A stretch of 64,000 nt of DNA, taken from the NCBI GenBank assembly GCA_015075625.1, contig JABTTZ010000001.1:1178001-1242000 (forward strand), given 5' to 3'. Numbering within the stretch: the first letter of the stretch is position 1; each line of letters opens with the position of its first letter. Source of the DNA: Anaerolineales bacterium. GTDB taxonomy: Bacteria > Chloroflexota > Anaerolineae > Aggregatilineales > UBA2796. The notes beneath the pieces are model-generated. The model was not told where the DNA came from, searched no databases, and saw only the letters and a program-made list of their open reading frames with translations. Made by a program: the position numbers and the translations under genes. Positions 28,570-38,450 of this stretch are shown in pieces.

Positions 28570-31500
28570 ATGATTGGTCTGTGGCGACGGTTATCCATTG
28601 GGGCAAAGTTGTTGCTGCCGATCCTCGGCGTCTTCGCCTTGCTCTTGCTCACCTATTTCCTCTTGATCCTTCCAGCACTGAATCGCTTGGTAGAGGAAAA
28701 TACCGCCGCCGCCTTTGAGACGCAGCTTAGCGGTTTGGATGCGCGGCTGGCGGCACTTTTGGAGGACTCGCGGCTCACCATCACCAGCCTTGCCGGAAGT
28801 TTTGAAGCACGCGAACTGATCACCTATGCCAAACAGGGCGATCTGGCTCGCTTGGCAACGGCGCAAACGGTGATGGAAAACCGCATGGCGAATACCTTCA
28901 GCGCTCCCCGCTTGCAATTTGCCGATATGCGTTTCTTAAACGCGGTAGGCGACCAGCTTGCCCGTGTTCGGGTGGGCGGGATACAACCGGGGACGCCGGG
29001 CTTTGCGATGGGCAAGGAATCCTTCATCAATGAAGGGGATCGTCCCTATTACACAGACATTACCCGCCTTCGTTCGGGGCAGTTTTATATTTCTGCGCCA
29101 TCGCTTGCCTTGCCCATCGGGCAAACCGGCGAGGCAACCGACCTCGAATTTCAGATCGCCTCGCCCATCTATGTGAACAACGAATATGCCGGGGCGATTG
29201 TGGCAAGTTTCCGCCCCCGTCGTCAGTTACTCGAAATCTTTGGGCGTGATGAAGACCGGACGATCACCTTCGGGTTCTACCTCCTCGATAACAATGGTAT
29301 TCCGCTTGCTTTTCACACGGCGGAAGAAACGACCCTCATTTACGGCGACGGCGGGCTGCCCACACCGGTTTTCCCAGAGCCAGTTTATGGCGAGGCAGAG
29401 GTAGCTCTAACAGAAGCTGACAATGTGAATTATCGTTCGCGGTCTTTCGCCAGCTTTGCCGAAGGGCGTTATGTCAACCTCCAGTGGCGTTTGGTCGTAT
29501 TGGCAAACGCCGGACAGCCCGAAGCGGGCTATCGCGCTCTCGCGGCGGACGTTCTGAACCGGACGCTGACACTTTTGTTGGCGGCGGCGGCGCTTTTTGC
29601 CCTTGTCACCTATGCGGTGGTGCGCCCGCTGCGGCGGGTGACGCAAGGGGCGAATCGCTTGGCAGGCGGCTACCTTCAGGCAAAGATCGCCGTAGATAGC
29701 GAGGATGAAATTGGGCAGTTGGGGCGCGTCTTGAACGACATGGCTGATCGCCTCTTTCAGTCCTTCAGCACGATGGAACAGCGCGTCAAAGACCGGACGC
29801 GAAACATCGAATTGGCGGCGGATATTAGCCGTGACGCCTCACGGATTCGGAACATTGATGACCTATTGCAGAAAACAGTGGAAGCCATTCGGGATCGCTT
29901 TGGCTTTTACCATGCCCAAGTGTTCTTGATTGATGATGTCGGTAAAGATGCCATTCTTGTCACCAGCACGGGCGAGGCGGGGCAAAAACTCTTGGCGATG
30001 AAGCATAAGCTCGCCGTTGGCTCAAAGTCCATCATTGGGACGGTGACAGAGCGCCGGCGGGCAATCGTCGCCCTTGATACGCAATCCGGTGATGTGGCGC
30101 ACCGCTTCAACCCATTGCTCCCGCTGACCCGCTCAGAAATTGCCCTTCCCCTGTTGGTGGGCGATAAAATCATCGGAGCGCTGGACATTCAGAGCGTTGA
30201 GCCAGATGCCTTCAACGACGATGATAGGCAAATCTTCCAACTTTTGGCAGACCAATTGGCAGTGGCAGTCGATAACGCCCGCCTTTTGGAGGCACAGGCA
30301 AAACAACTCCGCGAGATTGACCAACTAAACCGCCGTCTGACCCGCGAAACGTGGGAAACTTACGAAGACGAACGCCCCACTGATGCCCTCGCCTTCAAAT
30401 ACGATCTGCGTGATGTGAAACCGCTCAGTGGGGATGGCTATGGCGATGAGACGAATGGGCATGGGATGCCAGCCGCCAGCGGGAATGGCGATCACGAACG
30501 ATCTGTTGAACTCCCGATTATGGTGCGTGGTGAGGCGATTGGCGAACTAACCGTCACCGAAGACCAAAACCTTCCCCTGACGGCGGATGATCGGGCGATG
30601 ATCCGGGCGGTGGCAGACCGCGTGGCGCTGGCGATTGAGAACGTTCGCCTTGTGGAGCAAACCCGCGACGCTTTGAAACGTGTCGAGGACCTTTACGAGA
30701 CGAGCAAGCAAATTACCTCGGCAGAGGATTTGGAAAAGGTCTTTCGCATGGCGTCGGATCGCCTTGCCATCTTCCCCGGTGTGGAGATTGTCGGTGTTTA
30801 CCTTACCCATCCAACGCCTCGCCCAGATGCTCCGTATATCCGTTTTGCTCATATTTGGGCAAAGACAGAGGAACAGAGGAACGCCTTCCAAGTGGGTGGC
30901 ATTCTTCCGCGCACAATGCTGCCCCCCGCCTACACCAAATATGACACCAGTGCTGGGGCAATTGATGGCAGCAATCCCGACTATGCCCCTGATGATGTGG
31001 TAAGAGGGCTTCTGCTTGGGCTAGGCATTGAGGGGGTGGCAATGACGCGGCTCAAGACTGCCAGCCGCGATTTTGGGGCGATTTTTGTGCATGGCACACG
31101 CTTAGCAACCTTCAATGAGACGTTCCTCCAATACTATGCAGCGCTTGGCGACCAAGTGGCGGCGGCGGTGGAAAACCGCTGGCTCTTTGAGCAATCCGAG
31201 GGCGAAGCGCGGCGCAACCGCGCCCTTGCCGAAGCCGCACAGGTCGCCGGACAGTTGGGTGTCGCCTTTGAGCAGCGCGTCGTGAATGTTATTCAAGTGG
31301 CAGCCGGTGCAGCTGACTTTGATCGCTGGTGGTATGGTGATATTCATGTTGGGACAGGTGGAATAGTCACCCTACGGCGGATCACAGGCAATTTTCCGGC
31401 GGAATCGCCCCTCTTGGCACTTGTCGAAATTGAATTGGACGTTGCCCAAAACGCCCTAGCCGTTGCCGCTCGTAAAGGCGAGACAGTGATTGTCAATATG

Positions 31501-34500
31501 CCCACAGAGAGTAAGGCATTGCGGGGCTTGCCGCCGCGCTTGGCAACACATTACGGGAAACATGTGGCAATCCCCGTGCGCAGCGGACAAGAAACAGTGG
31601 GGGCGCTCTATCTGGGGCGTGATGTGAATGGGGCGGATATTACTGAGCGCGATGTTCAATTGGCAGCAGCACTCGCCAGTCAAATCGCCATCACCGCCGA
31701 GAACCGTCGTCTCTTTGATGTGGCGCAAGCAGAACGAAACACCTTGCAGGTGATCCTTGACTCCTTGCCAACAGGGGTCATGGTTGTTGACGCAATAACG
31801 CGAGAGCGGACGCTAATCAACCAACAGGCACGCTTGCTTTTAGGCTTGGACGAGCCAACCGCCTATCGCCTGTGTTATGGGAACTCCGATGTCGAGTATG
31901 AACAGGATGAATTCCCGATCAATCGCGTTTTGGAAACAAGTGAAGCCGTTTACGCCGAGGATATGACGGCAATCAGCGTAGAAGGGCGGCGCAACGACCT
32001 GCTCGTGAACGTCGCCCCGATCCTTGTCGATGGTGTGATGCGGAACGCTGTCGCCGTGTTCCAAGATGTCAGCGAACTACGGGAATTGGAGAACGTTCTC
32101 CAAGAGAACCTGCGCGAAACAACAACGCTCTACCTGATCAGCCGCGCCATTGGTGCGGAAAACGATCTGATAAACATTTTGCGTGTGGTTGCCTCGCAAA
32201 CCTATGCGCTCCATGCCCCCGATGAACTGCTTGCCATCCTGACCGATTCGGCAGGCAATCCGGCACAATCGTTCACATTGGGCGTGAATGAAGATGGCGG
32301 CTATGCCTTTGCCATTGAGGACGGGCTGCCTGTCCCCCGTCAAATCCTGATCAAAGATCAGCTTTTCGAGGAACAGGATGTTTTGAATAACCTCGCATTG
32401 TCAGAGGATGAGCGCCTTCGGGCGCGTGGAGTGCGGGGGATTATGTGCCAGTCCCTAACGGCACGCAGCCGGACGGTAGGCTGGCTGATCTTGATCTACC
32501 GCAAACCGCGTATGCTTTCTACAGAGGAGCGACGGACGCTTGCCAGCGTTGCCGACCAAACTGCTGTAGCAGCGGAGAGCGTCCGCCTTGCCGAGCAAAC
32601 GGCGCTTGCCCTGACGACGGCAACACTGCTTTACGAAGCGAGTTTGAACCTGAACAGCGCAGAGACGATTGAAGGGGCTTTAGCCGCGATCCGCGATCAA
32701 CTGCGTTATTTTGAACCATCCCATGTCGATATTCTCCTCGTTGATCCGCGCAGTGATGAACGGATTGCCGATTGGGTTGTCCGCTGGCGGCGGGACGATC
32801 CAGACAGCACGGAGGAGGTTATCCTCGAAAACGTCCCCAAATTCTTGAACTGGGCGGTCATCAACGCCGACCCCTACTTTGTGGAAGATGTTCGCCGCGC
32901 CGACCCCGCCCTTGTCGAGGTGATGAGTCAGTTCCCCTTCTGGGGGGAATTTGCCGCCCAAGCGTCCATCCCGATGCAAAGCAAAGGACAGCAGATTGTC
33001 GGGCGGCTGGTGATCAGCTTTGACCAACCCTATCAGTTTGGGCGAACAGAACAACAGGTGATCACCACCCTTGCCGATCAGGGTGTGGTCACCTTGGATA
33101 ACTTCCAACTTGTGCGGCAGACCCAAGAATCACTAGATGAGACGGCACTTCTCTACCAATCCAGCCGCGCCATTTCCAGTTCGCTGACTCCCTCTGAGCA
33201 GTTGAGCGCAATCATTGATTACGCGGTGACGCCAATCATCACGCACGCTTTCCTGATTCGCCTGCTGAGCGAAGATTGGGAGGCGGCAAACGCTAGTATT
33301 CGCGTTATTGCCACGTGGCACGCCAAAGAGATTATGATTGACCTCGCCAATGTGCGCTTCACCCCTGATCAGTTTCCGGCGTGGGCAGAACTCACCGCCG
33401 GGCAGGTGGTTTGGGCAGAAGATTTGGACGACCCCGACAAATCGGTGGTTGTGGATGACGCTTTTTACCGCTTGTTTGACCTACGCTCGGTGATCGTCTT
33501 GCCGCTGGGTGTGGCGGGCGCCCCCATTGGTGTGTTGATCTTGGGGTCGGATCAAATGTGGAAATATACCGAGCGGGAAAATCGCATTTATGCTGCCATT
33601 GCCGACCTGCTTGCCAACGCTATTGAACGCCGCCGTCTGCTTGACCAAACCGAACAACGCGCCCGACAGCTTCAGCTTTCGGCGCAAATCTCGAAATCGG
33701 CGGCGACCATCCTCGACCTAAAAGACCTGTTTGAACAGACGATCTACCAAATTAAGGATGGCTTTGAGTTCGACCATGTTCAAATCTTCCGTATCACGGA
33801 GGATGGGCGCGAGGCACGGGTGGTTGCCTCGACGGGCGATGCCGGGCGCGAATTGCTGCGCATCCGGCACTACCTACCTGTTGGGTCACGCTCGGTCATT
33901 GGGCAGGTGACTGAACACGGTCAGCCGCAAATCGTCTCTGATACCACCGACCCCCGCGCCGTCCACCGCCCGAACCCTTACCTTCCCAACACGCGGGCAG
34001 AAATGGCGCTCCCACTGATTGCCCGAAATCGCATCCTCGGCGCGTTGGACGTGCAGAGCAACGAACCCGGCGCGTTTTCGGCGGACGATGTGAGTGTTCT
34101 CTCCACATTGGCAGACCAGATCGCCATCGCCATCGACAACGCCGAACTGTTTGAAACCTCTACCCGACGGGCAGAGGAAATGCGCTTCCTCTTTGATGTG
34201 ACACGGCAGGTTGCCTCGGCAGACCCTACCAACGAGGAAGCCTACCGCGCTGTGGCAGAGCAGATCATGGATAACTTAGGCGGTTCGGCGGCGGCACTGC
34301 TCATTTTGGATCAGACGAACAGCCGCCTAAAACCCTATGTCGCCACAGAGCCGGGCATTGAAGTGAACGAACCAGAGTATTACGACTTCCGCACCCCGGC
34401 GTTTCAGGCATTTGTGGATGAACGCGATGCACTGATTCTCAACGATCTGCCCACGCTGCGAGAGCGCCTACGGGTGGGGACGGTATCTCGCTTGGGGCAA

Positions 34501-35469
34501 GGGCGGTTGGCAAACCAATTTAGCGATCTGCTCCCCGACGCTGGCTCAATGATGGTCTTGCCGCTGACTTCGGGAGAGATTCTGCTAGGGATGATTGTCG
34601 TCCTCAAGAAGCAGCAGTACGGCTTTAGCGATGATATTCTGCCGCTGATGCAAACGTTGAATTCGTCTACGGCTTCAACACTGCAAAGCGCCCGCCTTCT
34701 GCGGGAAGTTCAAGAGGCAAATGTGCGCTTGTTGGAATTGGACAAACTGAAAAACCAATTCTTAGCGAATATGTCTCATGAACTGCGGACGCCGCTGAAT
34801 TCCATCATCGGTTTCTCGCGGGTGATTCTGAAAGGGATCGACGGACCGCTGACGGAAATGCAAACGCAAGACCTGCAAACAATCTACGAGAGCGGGCGGC
34901 ATTTGCTTGGGCTGGTGAACGACATCCTTGATCAGGCAAAGATTGAGGCGGATCGGATGGAGTTCAACTACACCCACTTCAGCATGGTTGATCTGGTGCG
35001 GGGGGTTATGTCCACCGCCGTTGGCTTGGTGAAAGATAAACCGATCCAATTGATCCAAGAGATCGAAGCCGACTTGCCGTTGGTGTGGGGCGACGAGTTC
35101 CGCACCCGCCAAGCACTGTTAAACCTCGTCTCGAACGCTTGCAAGTTTACTCAACAAGGGAATGTGCGGGCAGCCGCCTTCCGCATAGAGACGGAGGGTG
35201 TGCCGATGGTACAGATTTCAATCACCGACACCGGAATTGGTATTCCCAACGATCAGTTGGCGGATATTTTCGAGCCGTTCCGTCAAGTGGAAAATACGGC
35301 GGCGCGGCAGTACGAAGGAACGGGCTTGGGCTTACCATTAGCACGAAAGATGATTGAGCGGCAAGGTGGCAAGCTGTGGGTGGAAAGTCACCTCGGTGTG
35401 GGGTCCACCTTCTCGTTCACCATCCCTGTCAACCCGATTGAGGGGTTGGAGACGGCGGCGACGCAATAA
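28570..35469 (+). CDS. Giant Cache-HAMP-multi-GAF-PAS histidine kinase
   Basis: A 2299-residue sensor kinase. ATG 28570 has GAGGAG seven bases upstream (28557-28562), so I prefer it to TTG 28555. Layout: TM1 (~10-30), extracytoplasmic Cache-like domain (~35-325), TM2 (~330-350), HAMP (~352-405), GAF with the QLNRRLTRETWETY linker and second half, then roughly seven further GAF modules. A PAS domain sits at ~1060-1180 (VILDSLPTGVMVVD). HisKA follows with His2070 (NMSHELRTPLNSIIGFS), then HATPase with NLVSNACKFT, DTGIGIP and GTGLGLP. It has no C-terminal receiver. A diffusible receiver such as the one at 18914 is a plausible partner. It closes a run of four GAF proteins and is ~3-4 times longer than a typical sensor kinase. 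Confidence 0.92.
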   Translation: MIGLWRRLSIGAKLLLPILGVFALLLLTYFLLILPALNRLVEENTAAAFETQLSGLDARLAALLEDSRLTITSLAGSFEARELITYAKQGDLARLATAQTVMENRMANTFSAPRLQFADMRFLNAVGDQLARVRVGGIQPGTPGFAMGKESFINEGDRPYYTDITRLRSGQFYISAPSLALPIGQTGEATDLEFQIASPIYVNNEYAGAIVASFRPRRQLLEIFGRDEDRTITFGFYLLDNNGIPLAFHTAEETTLIYGDGGLPTPVFPEPVYGEAEVALTEADNVNYRSRSFASFAEGRYVNLQWRLVVLANAGQPEAGYRALAADVLNRTLTLLLAAAALFALVTYAVVRPLRRVTQGANRLAGGYLQAKIAVDSEDEIGQLGRVLNDMADRLFQSFSTMEQRVKDRTRNIELAADISRDASRIRNIDDLLQKTVEAIRDRFGFYHAQVFLIDDVGKDAILVTSTGEAGQKLLAMKHKLAVGSKSIIGTVTERRRAIVALDTQSGDVAHRFNPLLPLTRSEIALPLLVGDKIIGALDIQSVEPDAFNDDDRQIFQLLADQLAVAVDNARLLEAQAKQLREIDQLNRRLTRETWETYEDERPTDALAFKYDLRDVKPLSGDGYGDETNGHGMPAASGNGDHERSVELPIMVRGEAIGELTVTEDQNLPLTADDRAMIRAVADRVALAIENVRLVEQTRDALKRVEDLYETSKQITSAEDLEKVFRMASDRLAIFPGVEIVGVYLTHPTPRPDAPYIRFAHIWAKTEEQRNAFQVGGILPRTMLPPAYTKYDTSAGAIDGSNPDYAPDDVVRGLLLGLGIEGVAMTRLKTASRDFGAIFVHGTRLATFNETFLQYYAALGDQVAAAVENRWLFEQSEGEARRNRALAEAAQVAGQLGVAFEQRVVNVIQVAAGAADFDRWWYGDIHVGTGGIVTLRRITGNFPAESPLLALVEIELDVAQNALAVAARKGETVIVNMPTESKALRGLPPRLATHYGKHVAIPVRSGQETVGALYLGRDVNGADITERDVQLAAALASQIAITAENRRLFDVAQAERNTLQVILDSLPTGVMVVDAITRERTLINQQARLLLGLDEPTAYRLCYGNSDVEYEQDEFPINRVLETSEAVYAEDMTAISVEGRRNDLLVNVAPILVDGVMRNAVAVFQDVSELRELENVLQENLRETTTLYLISRAIGAENDLINILRVVASQTYALHAPDELLAILTDSAGNPAQSFTLGVNEDGGYAFAIEDGLPVPRQILIKDQLFEEQDVLNNLALSEDERLRARGVRGIMCQSLTARSRTVGWLILIYRKPRMLSTEERRTLASVADQTAVAAESVRLAEQTALALTTATLLYEASLNLNSAETIEGALAAIRDQLRYFEPSHVDILLVDPRSDERIADWVVRWRRDDPDSTEEVILENVPKFLNWAVINADPYFVEDVRRADPALVEVMSQFPFWGEFAAQASIPMQSKGQQIVGRLVISFDQPYQFGRTEQQVITTLADQGVVTLDNFQLVRQTQESLDETALLYQSSRAISSSLTPSEQLSAIIDYAVTPIITHAFLIRLLSEDWEAANASIRVIATWHAKEIMIDLANVRFTPDQFPAWAELTAGQVVWAEDLDDPDKSVVVDDAFYRLFDLRSVIVLPLGVAGAPIGVLILGSDQMWKYTERENRIYAAIADLLANAIERRRLLDQTEQRARQLQLSAQISKSAATILDLKDLFEQTIYQIKDGFEFDHVQIFRITEDGREARVVASTGDAGRELLRIRHYLPVGSRSVIGQVTEHGQPQIVSDTTDPRAVHRPNPYLPNTRAEMALPLIARNRILGALDVQSNEPGAFSADDVSVLSTLADQIAIAIDNAELFETSTRRAEEMRFLFDVTRQVASADPTNEEAYRAVAEQIMDNLGGSAAALLILDQTNSRLKPYVATEPGIEVNEPEYYDFRTPAFQAFVDERDALILNDLPTLRERLRVGTVSRLGQGRLANQFSDLLPDAGSMMVLPLTSGEILLGMIVVLKKQQYGFSDDILPLMQTLNSSTASTLQSARLLREVQEANVRLLELDKLKNQFLANMSHELRTPLNSIIGFSRVILKGIDGPLTEMQTQDLQTIYESGRHLLGLVNDILDQAKIEADRMEFNYTHFSMVDLVRGVMSTAVGLVKDKPIQLIQEIEADLPLVWGDEFRTRQALLNLVSNACKFTQQGNVRAAAFRIETEGVPMVQISITDTGIGIPNDQLADIFEPFRQVENTAARQYEGTGLGLPLARKMIERQGGKLWVESHLGVGSTFSFTIPVNPIEGLETAATQ

Positions 35470-35526
35470 GAGACTGAACACGACTAAATACGATGGGGGT
35501 GGACGTTTTCTGGAGCATCCCCACGA

Positions 35527-36555
35527 ATGATCACAACCCTTCTCAATGCCCGCCTCGTCACGCCTGACGGGGCGATGTTGACCACGCTCCGTTTTGGCGG
35601 GCGTATCCTCGCCTGGGATGTGCGTCCTCAACGTGGGGACGCTGTGATCGATGCTGGGGGATGCTTTGTTTTTCCGGGGGTGATCAACGCCCACGATCAC
35701 CTTGAACTGAACCACTATCCGCGCACGAAATTTCGGGAGATGTACCCCAACGCCAGCCAGTGGGGAGATGAATTTTTGCCCCGTCTGAAAGACGAACCCT
35801 TCCGCACCTTGCGCCGGCTGCCCTTAGCTGAACAATGTCGCATTGGGGTGCTGAAAAATCTCCGCGCTGGCGTGACGACGATAGCGCACCATAATCCGCT
35901 TCATCGCCCGCTGCGGTGGCGCTATGGGCGCGTCGTTGTGCAGCGCTACGGGTGGGCGCACTCCCTCCATATGACGCCAAGTGAGGACATTCGCGCCCGC
36001 TATCGGGCAACGCCAGCCGATGCGCCCTTCATGATCCACCTTGCCGAGGGGACGGACGATCAAGCGGCGGGGGAGTGGGCGCGGCTGGATGTGTGCGGTG
36101 CGGCGGGGGCAAAGACGGTGATTGTGCATGGCGTGGGACTATCCGAGGTGGATCGGGCGGCGTCGATAGAGCGCGGCGTTGGGCTGGTGTGGTGTCCATC
36201 GACAAATCACTACCTTTTGGGGGCGACAGCACGGGTTGAGGCGTTCGCCGCAGCGGGCTTGCTGGCGGTGGGGTCGGACAGCCGTCTGACGGCGGATGGC
36301 GATTTGTTGGATGAACTGCGGGCGGCGGCGGCGACGGGACAAGTCACGGCGAACGCCCTTTTTCGGGCGGTGACGGTGGATGCGGCACGTCTGCTGCGGC
36401 TGCCGGATCGGGGGTCGCTGCTGCCCGGCTGCCGAGCGGATGTGGTGATCGCGGCGGCGGGGGAGGGCGATCCCTTTGCGGCGCTGCTTGGGCTGAGTCC
36501 GGCGGGGATTCAGGCGGTCTATATCGGCGGACGGAGGGTGACATTGGAGTCTTGA
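35527..36555 (+). CDS. Amidohydrolase-superfamily protein (cytosine-deaminase/TRZ-ATZ-like)
   Basis: A 342-residue metal-dependent hydrolase. The composite beta domain begins LLNARLVTPDG and closes GSLLPGCRADVVI. Barrel motifs include the first metal pair HDHLELN, His residues in IHLAEG and VIVHGVG, and the Asp in GSDSRLTADGDLLDEL. This order fits the ATZ/TRZ-like deaminase/amidohydrolase group. The substrate is not recognisable. It sits alone, 57 bp after the kinase. Confidence 0.82.
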   Translation: MITTLLNARLVTPDGAMLTTLRFGGRILAWDVRPQRGDAVIDAGGCFVFPGVINAHDHLELNHYPRTKFREMYPNASQWGDEFLPRLKDEPFRTLRRLPLAEQCRIGVLKNLRAGVTTIAHHNPLHRPLRWRYGRVVVQRYGWAHSLHMTPSEDIRARYRATPADAPFMIHLAEGTDDQAAGEWARLDVCGAAGAKTVIVHGVGLSEVDRAASIERGVGLVWCPSTNHYLLGATARVEAFAAAGLLAVGSDSRLTADGDLLDELRAAAATGQVTANALFRAVTVDAARLLRLPDRGSLLPGCRADVVIAAAGEGDPFAALLGLSPAGIQAVYIGGRRVTLES

Positions 36556-36586
36556 AAACAAAAAATAGCTAACACCATTCACCTCA

Positions 36587-36614
36587 TTGCTCTGCTCTAA
36601 AAATTCGCTACGAT
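36587..36614 (+). promoter_or_regulatory. Predicted promoter of the acyl-adenylate ligase / Crp operon
   Basis: TTGCTC (36587-36592), a 16-bp spacer and TACGAT (36609-36614) lie 50 bp before ATG 36664. Moderate match. Confidence 0.35.
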
Positions 36615-36663
36615 CTTCACCACAATAGACGAATACATTTCTTCCTCAGCCAAAGGTAGCTCG

Positions 36664-38433
36664 ATGACTGTGCAAACAACTCCCTCCGCCGACGTTGAGA
36701 CGCTTGCCAAGATCAGCGAGGCGCACACCTATCGTGGACGCCCGCCCACCGACTCGTTCGTTTCTTATCTCACACTGGGCAGCCTCCTTGCGGAGCGTGT
36801 CGCCGCAGCGCCCGATAAGACATGGCTGATTCACTACAACGCGGCGGGCGAGAGGGAATCCCTCACCTATGCCGCGTTCAGCGCCCGTGTGAACCAAGCG
36901 GCAAACTACCTCTACACCGATTTGGGTGTCCGTCCGGGGGATCGCGTGGCGACAATTGCCTACAACCACAGCGACACGGTGATCCTCTATTTTGCCTGTT
37001 GGCTGATTGGGGCGATGGTTGCCCCCCAAAATGTGACGGAGGACGACGCACGGATCGCTTTTATCTTGCGCAACAGTGAGGCGGTGATTGCCCTCGTCCG
37101 CGAGGAATATCTTGAACGGGCTGAACGCATCATTCGGGGGACGGCGGAGGGGCTTGGCGCAAGCAACATCCGCCAGATTGTCCAAGTGGGCGGCGCGGCG
37201 CGGACGGAGTATCGCCATTTTCACACAGAGAGCGCCGTTCATCTAACGACCTTCACCCCGCCCGCCGAGGTCAGCCGCGAGTCGGAAAGTTTGCTGGTCT
37301 ACACCAGTGGCACAACGGGCGCCCCAAAAGGTGTTGTCCTCACCCAGTACAACATGATGGCGGACGCGCACGGAATCAGCGCATGGCAAGGGATCACGGC
37401 AGAGCAGCGGCTTATGGCGGTGCTGCCTATTCACCATGTGAACGGGATCATCGTTACGCTGATCACGCCATTATATGTCGGGGGGAGCGTCGTCCTGAAC
37501 CGCCAATTCACAGTGTCGGCGTTTTGGTCACGAATCGCCCGCGAAGGCGTCCATATCGTCAGTGTTGTGCCGACGCTGCTCCAGTTTTGCTGTGAATATG
37601 CCGACGCCCAAGAAGGGGCGGGGAAAAGCATCTGGGGCGAGGGAGTCAGCCGCGCTGACCTAACGAATTTCCGCCACCTGATTTGTGGGGCGGGGACGCT
37701 GGCGGTGGCGCTGGTGCGGCGTTTTGAAGATCGCTTTGGGGTGCGCGTCCTGCATGGCTACGGTCTGAGCGAGACAACCTGCTATTCCTGCTACCTGCCG
37801 GTGGATTTGACGGATGAGGAACACGCCCACTGGCTGTACGAGTTTGGCTATCCAAGCATTGGCTCTCCGATTGGGGTGAACGAGATGGCGATCTTCGCCC
37901 CCGATGGGTCGGGCGTCATGCTCACTCCGGGCGAACGCGGCGAAATCTGTATCCGGGGGCATAACGTCATGCGCTGCTACTACCAGCGCCCCGATGCCAA
38001 CCGCGAAACGTTCAAGTTCGGCTGGTTTCGCTCTGGCGATGAAGGGTTTTATGAGGTTGATGAGAAAGGGCGGCAGTTTTTCTTCATTACCGGACGGTTA
38101 AAAGAACTCATCAATCGTGGGGGGGTGAAGTTTTCGCCTTTTGATATTGAAGAAGTTCTGCTCACGCTTCCGGGCGTCAAGGTTGGGTTGGCAGTTGCCT
38201 TCGAGAATGATTATTATGGGGAAGAAGTTGGCGCGTATGTCGTCCTTGAGGAAGGGACGGCACTGACGGCGGAGGCGGTGATTGCCCACTGCCGAGGGCG
38301 AATGTCGTTTGAGAAATCCCCGAAGGTCGTCCTGTTTGGGACGGAAGTTCCCGTGACGACAACGGGAAAATACCAACGGTTGAAGCTGCGCGATCTGTTC
38401 GCCGCCTATAAACCGACCCAATTTAAGCCATAG
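36664..38433 (+). CDS. AMP-dependent acyl-CoA synthetase/ligase family enzyme
   Basis: A 589-residue ANL-superfamily enzyme expected to adenylate a carboxylic acid and pass it to CoA or another thiol. Motif A3 is LLVYTSGTTGAPKGVVLT, A5 is GYGLSETT, A7 is RSGDEGFYEVDEKG, A8 is FITGRLKELINRGGVKFSPFDIEE and A10 is TTTGKYQRLKLR, containing the catalytic Lys. The acyl substrate is not predictable. The stop codon is 17 bp from the Crp/Fnr start, suggesting an operon. Confidence 0.88.
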   Translation: MTVQTTPSADVETLAKISEAHTYRGRPPTDSFVSYLTLGSLLAERVAAAPDKTWLIHYNAAGERESLTYAAFSARVNQAANYLYTDLGVRPGDRVATIAYNHSDTVILYFACWLIGAMVAPQNVTEDDARIAFILRNSEAVIALVREEYLERAERIIRGTAEGLGASNIRQIVQVGGAARTEYRHFHTESAVHLTTFTPPAEVSRESESLLVYTSGTTGAPKGVVLTQYNMMADAHGISAWQGITAEQRLMAVLPIHHVNGIIVTLITPLYVGGSVVLNRQFTVSAFWSRIAREGVHIVSVVPTLLQFCCEYADAQEGAGKSIWGEGVSRADLTNFRHLICGAGTLAVALVRRFEDRFGVRVLHGYGLSETTCYSCYLPVDLTDEEHAHWLYEFGYPSIGSPIGVNEMAIFAPDGSGVMLTPGERGEICIRGHNVMRCYYQRPDANRETFKFGWFRSGDEGFYEVDEKGRQFFFITGRLKELINRGGVKFSPFDIEEVLLTLPGVKVGLAVAFENDYYGEEVGAYVVLEEGTALTAEAVIAHCRGRMSFEKSPKVVLFGTEVPVTTTGKYQRLKLRDLFAAYKPTQFKP

Positions 38434-38450
38434 TGAGCCAGAGGGACATC

